NCBI RefSeq assembly: GCF_016909185.1
Contig: NZ_JAFBFH010000029.1
Coordinates: 1 to 64,000 of the forward strand
Length of the DNA: 64,000 nt
Origin: Siminovitchia thermophila
GTDB lineage: Bacteria; Bacillota; Bacilli; Bacillales; Bacillaceae_C
Direction of reading: 5' to 3'
This document shows, one piece after another, positions 8,465 to 15,845 of the stretch. Numbering within the stretch: the stretch's first letter is position 1; each line of letters begins with the position of its first letter. The notes under the pieces were generated by a model that ran no database searches, was not told where the DNA came from, and saw only the letters and a list, made by a program, of their open reading frames with translations. Both the position numbers and the translations under genes were made by a program.

Positions 8465-10190
8465 ACGTTTTATCGTACAGTTTTTCATCCAAATCATCCT
8501 GGCTTTCTTTTTGTTATCTCTTATTTTAATAATCATGTGGGCCATTATTGGCTTTTCCATCATGAATTCGGATGTTGCAAAAGATTTGTCAAAAGCAGAC
8601 GAGTTGTTTTTTATTGATAAGATTTCAATCAAAGATGAAAAGGTCACATTCGATAAAAAACTAAAACAAATGGTGAAAAATCAGAATGGCCAACTGATCG
8701 TTCTAACGGAGAAAGGTGCTGTGATCGGCTCTTACAATACTGCTGAAAAAGTATCCGCTCATATAAATGAGAGTGAAGTTGCTTCATTGATTTTGGGAAC
8801 TCCCGCGGAATACTCATATTGGAAATTAGAAGAAGGGTATAAACGGCCGTATATCCTATTATTTGGTAAAAAAAATTCCGGCACAGACATAGTAAATGAG
8901 ATAAAGCCAGAGATTGATTGGAAAAATCATCAGCTTAACCTTTCAGATAGGGCTTATCAAAAAATCAATGAAGAAAACGGCTGGGTCCAATTGATCGATG
9001 CAACAGGACAAGTAGTAGATGAATATGGTACGAAGAAACAGCCGACTAAGTACTCCAATCAAGATCTCATGACATTATCACAAGATCAGTATCATGTAAC
9101 GACCGCTTATTTTGATGAGGAGACCGAGCAATCCATAATTGTGGGGACGTATAAAGCAGATTCAAACTCTAGCTTAGAAGAAGGTATTTATAAAACAGTT
9201 AGTCATAGTCTTTTTATCATCTTTATCTTATTGATCCTTTCTCTTTTCATAGGGACATTTTGGTATGCGCGTAAATTCGGAGTTCCCTTAATTATGATGA
9301 TGAAATGGATTAAGAACCTGGGTGAAGGAGTATACGAACAGCCACAAGATATCCATCAACGTCCTATCTTGTTAAATAAAAAAGGAAAACTGAAAAAGAA
9401 ATACCGATTATATAAGGATTTCATTACCACACTTGTTCAATTAACAAAAACCTTAAAGCAAAACGAATCGGAGCGGCAGAAAATGACGCAAATAAGGGAA
9501 GAATGGATAACGGGTATTTCCCATGATTTAAAAACGCCGCTTGCTTCTATAACAGGTTATTCACAAATGCTGGAATCTGAAAATTATTCGTGGAGTGAAA
9601 AGGAAACAAGAGAGTTTGCCAAAGTGATTTCCGAGAAGTCTGTTTATATGATGCAATTACTTGAGGACTTAACGTTAACCTATCGTTTGAAAAATCAAGC
9701 CTTGCCGATTGTCAAAGAAAAAGTTGATCTCAACGAATTTATACGTCGGACCATTATACATTTTATTAATGAAACGGCTCATAACGAAATACAATTCGAT
9801 TTCCATCCTTATCATGAAATCATTTATGCCTATATTGACCAAAAGTGGTTTCAACGGATTCTCGATAATTTAATCGCAAATGCTATTAAATATAATCCAC
9901 CAGGCACTACCATCACAGTATCCACCTCTTTGATAGAACAACATTTGATCATTATCAAAATGGAAGATAACGGGATAGGGATGGATAGTGAAACCCTTGA
10001 TAAATTGTTCCAGCGTTACTATCGAGGCACGAACACAAGCGACTCCGGCAGTGGAACGGGCCTTGGGATGGCTATTACGAAACAATTGGTACAGCTTCAT
10101 AATGGGTCCATTCGAGTGAAAAGCACTCCGAATAAGGGTACTCAAATTCGATTGATCCTGCCAGCCCGTGCGGAGGAAGATGATGAATAG
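8451..10190 (+). CDS. Membrane sensor histidine kinase
   Basis: About 579 residues from ATG 8451, inside the end of the response-regulator gene. In-frame TTG 8430 and ATG 8439 are alternatives; none has a strong ribosome binding site, consistent with coupled translation. Helix 1 is near residues 11-35, then comes an extracellular sensor of about 210 residues, then helix 2 near 247-270. The HisKA box reads WITGISHDLKTPLAS (His about 358). The HATPase domain has the N-box NLIANAIKYN, the G1 box MEDNGIGM and the G2 box GSGTGLGM. The large extracytoplasmic domain distinguishes it from the intramembrane BceS-type kinases, so it may sense a ligand directly. Confidence 0.92.
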   Translation: MNIHKRFIVQFFIQIILAFFLLSLILIIMWAIIGFSIMNSDVAKDLSKADELFFIDKISIKDEKVTFDKKLKQMVKNQNGQLIVLTEKGAVIGSYNTAEKVSAHINESEVASLILGTPAEYSYWKLEEGYKRPYILLFGKKNSGTDIVNEIKPEIDWKNHQLNLSDRAYQKINEENGWVQLIDATGQVVDEYGTKKQPTKYSNQDLMTLSQDQYHVTTAYFDEETEQSIIVGTYKADSNSSLEEGIYKTVSHSLFIIFILLILSLFIGTFWYARKFGVPLIMMMKWIKNLGEGVYEQPQDIHQRPILLNKKGKLKKKYRLYKDFITTLVQLTKTLKQNESERQKMTQIREEWITGISHDLKTPLASITGYSQMLESENYSWSEKETREFAKVISEKSVYMMQLLEDLTLTYRLKNQALPIVKEKVDLNEFIRRTIIHFINETAHNEIQFDFHPYHEIIYAYIDQKWFQRILDNLIANAIKYNPPGTTITVSTSLIEQHLIIIKMEDNGIGMDSETLDKLFQRYYRGTNTSDSGSGTGLGMAITKQLVQLHNGSIRVKSTPNKGTQIRLILPARAEEDDE

Positions 10191-10207
10191 CATGTAAAAA
10201 CCAATAA

Positions 10208-10239
10208 ACCGCGTAAAATCAAATTTGATTTTACGCGGT
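10208..10239. repeat. Repeat family 2, perfect 32-bp palindrome
   Basis: ACCGCGTAAAATCAAA is followed immediately by its exact reverse complement, then CTATTTTTC. It can serve as terminator for the kinase gene. The same core plus the downstream text (TTTTTCAT..TTTGTACGAATATNNATNCGTTTTCA) recurs near 19290, 21120, 33570 and 51884, so this is a dispersed repeat and not a one-off terminator. Confidence 0.75.
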
Positions 10240-10361
10240 GCTATTTTTCATGGTTTGTACGAATATTGATTCGTTTTCAGCCTATTTCCCACCTTCTTTA
10301 TATCCTCAAAATGATGGATTTGGCTGTAAACATACTTAACTTAGTTTTGTGGTTAAATCTT

Positions 10362-10586
10362 TCATAGAACATAAAGCATAAATGGACTTCTGGCTTCTCT
10401 AATGATGTGAATGTTAATCTTTATTATTGTATATTCAGCTTTAAACCAAAACCATAATAAACAGAAACCAATTGGAAGTAAGATAACAATTTTAAGCCAT
10501 TGTTGATCTAAGTACTTACTCCAAAGTCTGGGAAGAAGACTGGTGGCAATAAAAGCAAACGCGAACAACCCAATGATAATGATCAA
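10362..10586 (-). CDS. Small hydrophobic protein, function unknown
   Basis: 74 codons from a TTG start on the minus strand. The protein is mostly two hydrophobic stretches (IIIIGLFAFAFIATSL, and IVILLPIGFCLLWFWF) with a short basic tail, so a two-helix membrane protein. The ribosome binding site is poor (AAAAAAAGA). No family recognised; it may be a real small membrane gene or a decayed one. Confidence 0.4.
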   Translation of the reverse strand: MIIIIGLFAFAFIATSLLPRLWSKYLDQQWLKIVILLPIGFCLLWFWFKAEYTIIKINIHIIREARSPFMLYVL

Positions 10587-10805
10587 TCTTTTTTTGACAG
10601 AGTTTGTTTAAAAGAAATAAAATTTTTAAATATTACATAATATTTGTAATAATGATATTATAAGGAAAAAGGAGGGATGTAAGTGAAGGAAGGTGTTTTT
10701 TAAATACCTGGTATTGGTACAATTTTATTCGGTGATAAATGTTTATATTTACGACAAAGCAGTAAAAGCATTTGATAAAATTCCAGGGCCAAGGTGCAGG
10801 ATTTA

Positions 10806-11018
10806 ATGAAAAAAGAAAAACATTCGAAATATTCAAGGGGTACCAAACTAATTATATGGATCATGTTAGTCTTATCGGTATCAATGCTTGTTTTTTTTAT
10901 CAATAATATCGTGAACGATTTATATTATCAACCGGTCAATTACACGAGTGCATTGGGGCTAGCTTTAGGAGTATTCCTATGTATATATGCACTATTCGCC
11001 CTTAAATCAAAAAAGTAA
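10806..11018 (+). CDS. Small two-helix membrane protein, function unknown
   Basis: 70 residues from ATG 10806, preceded by GCAGGA at the right distance; an in-frame GTG at 10794 is less likely. The basic N-terminus MKKEKHSKYSRGTK is followed by helices at about 16-37 (LIIWIMLVLSVSMLVFFI) and 49-65 (LGLALGVFLCIYALFAL) and ends KSKK. This inside-out-inside layout is typical of small Bacillus membrane proteins. No family recognised. It is alone on its strand. Confidence 0.6.
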   Translation: MKKEKHSKYSRGTKLIIWIMLVLSVSMLVFFINNIVNDLYYQPVNYTSALGLALGVFLCIYALFALKSKK

Positions 11019-11599
11019 TTTACCTAATTATTTATAGGAGCTGACCGAAAAGTAATATATCAGCTTGAAAATGAAAAGAGCCAAACATAGAAGAGAGCGG
11101 TCGTGGTAGCATGACTGTACTTCCTCATTCAGGAGTTACATAACCATGACCGCTAACAACGTCAAGGATAGCGGGTTATAAGCATGATTCCCCAGTGTTT
11201 CAAACATGGCAACTAATCACTAATGTTGCATACAATTATCTAGACACGTCAAAAAAGGTCCATAGGGATCTTTCTTTGTAGTAGATTTGGACAGACAATT
11301 ACCTTTCCGTCTATTATGTAGCTATTTATATTATTTGGTAAAAGGGTTAGGCTTATCAATCATTTGGCGATGGAGCTTTTCGCCCCCCGCAAGGTCAGTA
11401 TACAAAAAAACTAACTACTACAAGATATTTGCTTTTATTCCTAAATGGCATCGGATGCTGAACTTGCGGTTATGATTATACTCTGAAAATTGAGCTACTA
11501 GAAAACGTTCCAGGGAACTGTTCTTTTGGTTAATCACCAATTCTTTCAAGTTTCCCATTTCTTATTTCCCGTTTGCTAAAATCCGGGCAAGGACCTTTC
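11019..11599. other. Gene-free stretch with a hairpin and a degraded fragment
   Basis: No supported gene. AGCGGTCGTGGT (11096-11107) pairs with ACCATGACCGCT (11143-11154), giving a 12-bp stem with one mismatch around a 35-base loop. At about 11332-11375 the text TTATTTGGTAAA..GGCGATGGAGCTTTTC is also found, diverged, at about 22485-22540. Both are probably remnants of the same lost element or gene. Confidence 0.4.
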
Positions 11600-11821
11600 C
11601 TAAAATAAACCATAAACAAGTTGTATGAGCTTAGTAATTATAACGACAATGAAAGCGCCTGTCACGAAAACTTGAAATGGCGACTGAAATGAAGATTTTT
11701 TCCCTGATTGTTCAGGCTGGTCATCTGGTAATTCACCAGTCTCCAAGTACTGTAATAACTCTTCTTCTATTTCTTCGTTTATTTTTTCTAAGTCCTCGCT
11801 CTTAGCATTTATTTTATCCAA
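11600..11821 (-). CDS. Small acidic single-helix membrane protein
   Basis: 73 residues from TTG 11821 with AAAGGG about ten bases upstream. The N-terminal 45 residues are charged, mainly acidic and probably helical (DLEKINEEIEEELLQYLE). One C-terminal transmembrane segment follows (VFVTGAFIVVIITKLIQLVY). It starts 13 bases after the stop of the Mur-ligase-like gene, so it belongs to that operon. A C-terminally anchored small protein with a cytoplasmic acidic arm could be an adaptor; no family recognised. Confidence 0.65.
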   Translation of the reverse strand: MDKINAKSEDLEKINEEIEEELLQYLETGELPDDQPEQSGKKSSFQSPFQVFVTGAFIVVIITKLIQLVYGLF

Positions 11822-11834
11822 TCGAATCAGCCCT

Positions 11835-14003
11835 TTAGCTTTTCATTCGTGTCAATTCCATGCTAAAAGTCAAGTTGCGTTTCAGGTCTTCAACACTGGT
11901 CATTCCGCTGCCACAATATAATACATCCTCAATAAAAAGGATACAATGTGATCGAAGGGTTCCAAATGCGATTCCTCTCATATTCATTCCATTACAGTTC
12001 ATGATGATGGGTAACTCTGATTGATATTGCTTCAGTGCTTTTCCAACTTTTATTAAGTCACTTAATTGAAATGATTGCTGTTCTTTCACACGATACCGTC
12101 CTGTCAAATTAAGAGCGGCTGACGGCGTAATGTCCAGCATTTCTACCAACTTCGTAATCTCTTTCATTGCCTTGTTTCTGTTAGAAAAATATAAATGGGC
12201 CAGTTCAAAAACAGCGCTCGGATGTTGGGTTAGCATCACTTCTTCTGCTAATTCACGATGTGTGAATGTCTGACCAAAATGAAAAGGTTTTTGATTGATA
12301 CTTACCCCTTCATTTGTGGGCCACCTGTTCAAACGACTCACTTTCTGGTCTTGGATTCCCATCTGAAAGAGTAGCAGTAATAAGATGATCGGACCTATTC
12401 CTTCAATCGATTTGGTTTGGAGATATCCTTTATGAAAAATTTCTTTGTTTTCTTTTAAATCGTATCCAACAATGCCCCACATAGGTTGAATATGATCAAC
12501 TAATACCTGTGGTTGTGGTGTAATGTCCTTTATTTCTTTAGTCGAACGTTTAATCTGTGCAGGGAGATAATGGCTCGTTTTTCTAAAGTCACTGCCGGAT
12601 ACAGAACCTTTTAAAAGAATGAATGAATCGTCAGAACAATAATAGGGAATACGAGTTGATAGTTCTAGCGCATTGTTAAACCACCCACCTACCATGTTTG
12701 CAGGTAGTTTTTTAATCACATCCCTCATGTATTTTCCATGGCCAAAGACATAGTCGGCATCCGATTGAAGAATATAAGGAACTAATTTATCATGCAGGTA
12801 TTCACTTTGATCACCGAGGTCGGCTACTTGCCCTAAAACTAAAATCTTCTTCCCTTTGTAAAAAAACTGTTTTTCCTTAAATGTTTTTATCGCATTGATC
12901 ATGGATGGAATTGCGGCATTATGCGAATCATCAATAATGTCTATTCTTCTTTGGTCCTTTGAGTTAAGCCGTTTTAATTCCATCACTCTGTCGAGTGATT
13001 TAAAATCATATACTTTTCTTGCCATTGAATCAATATCATATCCTAATTCTGCCAGGCAGAGGAGCGCCCCTAACGTGTTCATCATGATGCCATCACTCGG
13101 CATGATCATATCAAACGTATAAGCCGTTTTTTTATATTGAAAAATGACCGTTGTTTTATATTTTTCATAGATCCGTTTTTTAAGAAATAAATCAGCGGAT
13201 TTATCTATCAAACTATATGTTTTAATCCGATTCGTTCTTTTTTTGGCCTGTTCATATAAAATCCTAAACTCTTCTTTGCCAATATCCTTATTGATGATTG
13301 CTAAACCACCTGTTGTTAAACCATCGAATATTCTCGCCTTAAATGTAGCTACATTCATGGTTGAATGCAATGTGGAAAGATGCGCTTCTCCAATAGAAGT
13401 AACCATACACACATCAGGTCTTATTGTTAAGGCTTGATTTCCACGATTATTGAGCGCATTTAATGATATTTCTACAATCCCCATATCAGGATTACGACAT
13501 AATTTCGCGCCATATAACGGAACACCTGTTTGTGTATTATGATTTCCGCGGGTTGCAACAACATTACTAATTTCTTTTAGAAGGTGTTCCAGTATTAAGC
13601 GAGTAGAACTCTTTCCCACGGAACCAGTAATCCCGATAACCGGATTTTTCATTTTATTTCTAGCTTGTTTTGCTAAAATTTGCATAGACTTGATACTATT
13701 CTTTACAATAATCTGGGCTACAAACGGGGCCAGTTCTTTAATCGGCTCTTCCGTAATGATTAAATCACAGTTTTTATAGTATTCTAAAATGCGAACATTA
13801 CCATCTATCCACGGTAATTCTTTCTTATGAAATTGATTCCATCTTTCTCTTGAAATAGAAATAAAGCAATTACCTGATACCCCTTTCTGAAGCTGGGCAG
13901 GGTCAAATTCGAAATCAATGATTGGTGAACTTTGTTCCAATTCATTGAAGAAGTAACCATCTAATATGTCTGCTATTTCTTGATAAGTAAAACCTGCTGC
14001 CAT
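11835..14003 (-). CDS. MurF-like Mur ligase fused to a D,D-carboxypeptidase-like domain
   Basis: 722 residues. The N-terminal about 115 residues are MurF/MurE-like. The central ligase domain has the ATP loop GITGSVGKSSTR (about 124), a region NHNTQTGVPL, EISLNALNNRG (the metal-binding Glu), IGEAHLSTL (conserved His) and the C-terminal-domain motif DDSHNAAIPSM. Residues about 495-722 look like a degraded penicillin-binding carboxypeptidase (peptidase S11) fold, with a HREL..HPSAVFELAHLY helix and an NLTGRY segment; I do not see an SxxK nucleophile. Mur ligases couple ATP to adding an amino acid or peptide to a carboxylate. The substrate is unknown; linkage to an Asp-Ala-repeat wall protein suggests envelope polymer decoration. 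ATG 14003 follows GAGGGTAAGAA. Confidence 0.75.
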   Translation of the reverse strand: MAAGFTYQEIADILDGYFFNELEQSSPIIDFEFDPAQLQKGVSGNCFISISRERWNQFHKKELPWIDGNVRILEYYKNCDLIITEEPIKELAPFVAQIIVKNSIKSMQILAKQARNKMKNPVIGITGSVGKSSTRLILEHLLKEISNVVATRGNHNTQTGVPLYGAKLCRNPDMGIVEISLNALNNRGNQALTIRPDVCMVTSIGEAHLSTLHSTMNVATFKARIFDGLTTGGLAIINKDIGKEEFRILYEQAKKRTNRIKTYSLIDKSADLFLKKRIYEKYKTTVIFQYKKTAYTFDMIMPSDGIMMNTLGALLCLAELGYDIDSMARKVYDFKSLDRVMELKRLNSKDQRRIDIIDDSHNAAIPSMINAIKTFKEKQFFYKGKKILVLGQVADLGDQSEYLHDKLVPYILQSDADYVFGHGKYMRDVIKKLPANMVGGWFNNALELSTRIPYYCSDDSFILLKGSVSGSDFRKTSHYLPAQIKRSTKEIKDITPQPQVLVDHIQPMWGIVGYDLKENKEIFHKGYLQTKSIEGIGPIILLLLLFQMGIQDQKVSRLNRWPTNEGVSINQKPFHFGQTFTHRELAEEVMLTQHPSAVFELAHLYFSNRNKAMKEITKLVEMLDITPSAALNLTGRYRVKEQQSFQLSDLIKVGKALKQYQSELPIIMNCNGMNMRGIAFGTLRSHCILFIEDVLYCGSGMTSVEDLKRNLTFSMELTRMKS

Positions 14004-14019
14004 TTCTTACCCTCATTTC

Positions 14020-15759
14020 CTATTCATCTTCCTGTGAATCTGAAATCGTTAGATTATAATCTATTAAATCCGGAATAAAATAATGAAAAAATTGACAGTA
14101 TCCTGATAAATAGTGTTCAACATCATCGATTCTTACACGGAAAGAATGATGACGAATAAAAAAACCATGCAAGATTAATCCAGGATTTTTCATATACATG
14201 GCTAACTCGGGATAGAAAAATCCAACACGTTGGTATTCGGCGCGGCGCTTGATCGTTTGCACTAAATACGTTTCATCAATTAATTTGAGTAAGTAATCTT
14301 TTTGTAGTTCTTTTATTTTACCTACCATTTTATAAACAGCCATTGTCAATTCGAGAAAAGTAGGATAAGTTGTCTCACGATGATAGATAAAATTCAACCG
14401 ATGATTGCAGTTTTTTAATCCGAAAATAAAGTATTTATCCTTTGGCTCGTAAATCGTTAATTCATTTGCTGCATAACTTAACCAGTGATCATGGTATTTC
14501 CAATAATCATATTTAATAAAATAATCGAATGTCTTCTTTACTTCTTCTAACCAGTAATCATTTTTATCAATCGCATATAAACGCAACAGTGAAAAAATGG
14601 CTTCGCCTTCATAATAGATAATTCGATTTAGTGCTTTTACACGAAAAGTGGGGTATGTCAATACATGAATGAATCCTTCATCAGGAAGCTTCATATGAAT
14701 AATGCCTCGAGCTAATGCTTGGGCGACTTCTACATATTTGTCACTTTGTGCAACCTCCATATATTTCGTCATAGCCAAGATGGCTGTAGCATTAGAGCCC
14801 AGTTTTATTTCATTTTCATTCGAATAATCCACAACAAAAGCTGTCTGTTCCTCGGCATCCTCCTTATAAACAATCGCTTCTTTTATCAAGTAATTCAGCC
14901 CACGTTCAATGGCTTCCAATATCTTCGGTTCTTGCAAAATTTCATATCCTTCTGCCAGCGCATAAAGAGAGCTAGAATGCCGCAAAATATTATATGTTCC
15001 TATTTTCTTAGCAAATGCGGAGAAATAGCCGTATTCGAACTGACCGTTATCTTTCATTTGATTCATTAGAAATAATGTCGATTTATTTATAAGTTGTTTT
15101 GTTTCTTTTTTAATATTCGTTACTTTTCTGATGCCATTTGTTAGCTCGCCATTATATAATTCGTGAATTTCATCATCAAGTTTATTTTTAAAAGTAGCTG
15201 TTGTTTTAAAAAGATAGACGTCTTTATTTATGTATAGTTTTTTTATAAAAGGAAATCGTAATCCTTCATTATATTTCAAATAATGATTGATATTTACTTC
15301 ATCTAAGGATAAGGGCTGTTTGTTAGTACTCCTAATCATCGCATTACCGTTAATTTCTTGTTCTAAAAAAGCTAAACGAAACTCTGAATCAAAAGAAATC
15401 CCCCAACGAAAATAATTTTTACGCGCTTTTTTAACCTTTTCTTCTAAAACTTCAAAAGGTACTTTTTTAACTTCTGATACGATATCCACTTTTAACCATT
15501 GTGGATCGACACCACTTTTCTGAACAAGTTGAATGGCCTTTCGTTTTATTTTTTGGAATGCTTTATGAAAACTTGTATCCATTGCTTTTAGAACTCGTGA
15601 ACGAATGTGCTGATTTCCTATTGACAAGAAGAGAATGTAAAACTCATCATTATGAATGTAAACACTTTGGATATTTTCATTGGCCATTTGCTTGTTAAAA
15701 TATACTTCATACTGATCCATTGCTTGGTTGATATATGTAAGATTTGAGATCTGTCCCAT
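14020..15759 (-). CDS. Alpha/alpha-toroid (six-hairpin-like) protein, function unknown
   Basis: 579 residues, no signal peptide, so cytoplasmic. The N-terminal about 230 residues are mixed alpha/beta without a recognised family. From about 235 to 560 there is a run of helical hairpins with the alternating aromatic/Gly pattern of AGE- or glycoside-hydrolase-like toroids: NGQFEYGYFS, RHSSSLYALAEGY, LGSNATAILAMTKY, YYEGEAIFSLLRLYA. That fold is shared by epimerases, lyases, lanthionine cyclases and glycosidases, so the reaction is open. ATG 15759 has AAGGAAAAG upstream; the gene ends 16 bases before the Mur-ligase-like start, so the two are co-transcribed and probably act in one pathway. Confidence 0.65.
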   Translation of the reverse strand: MGQISNLTYINQAMDQYEVYFNKQMANENIQSVYIHNDEFYILFLSIGNQHIRSRVLKAMDTSFHKAFQKIKRKAIQLVQKSGVDPQWLKVDIVSEVKKVPFEVLEEKVKKARKNYFRWGISFDSEFRLAFLEQEINGNAMIRSTNKQPLSLDEVNINHYLKYNEGLRFPFIKKLYINKDVYLFKTTATFKNKLDDEIHELYNGELTNGIRKVTNIKKETKQLINKSTLFLMNQMKDNGQFEYGYFSAFAKKIGTYNILRHSSSLYALAEGYEILQEPKILEAIERGLNYLIKEAIVYKEDAEEQTAFVVDYSNENEIKLGSNATAILAMTKYMEVAQSDKYVEVAQALARGIIHMKLPDEGFIHVLTYPTFRVKALNRIIYYEGEAIFSLLRLYAIDKNDYWLEEVKKTFDYFIKYDYWKYHDHWLSYAANELTIYEPKDKYFIFGLKNCNHRLNFIYHRETTYPTFLELTMAVYKMVGKIKELQKDYLLKLIDETYLVQTIKRRAEYQRVGFFYPELAMYMKNPGLILHGFFIRHHSFRVRIDDVEHYLSGYCQFFHYFIPDLIDYNLTISDSQEDE

Positions 15760-15784
15760 TATCTTTTCCTTCCCTTTATAAATG

Positions 15785-15820
15785 AGTCAGCCTACATTTC
15801 AAGTGAAATATAGGCTGACT
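15785..15820 (-). terminator. Strong hairpin between adhesin gene and downstream operon
   Basis: AGTCAGCCTACATTTCA pairs with TGAAATATAGGCTGACT (one mismatch) around a two-base turn. On the minus strand it lies right after the adhesin stop. There is no T-run, so it may be a weak terminator or an RNA-processing and stability stem that sets a higher adhesin level than that of the downstream enzymes. Confidence 0.6.
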
Positions 15821-15845
15821 TACATAAAGATACTAATTATCTAAT

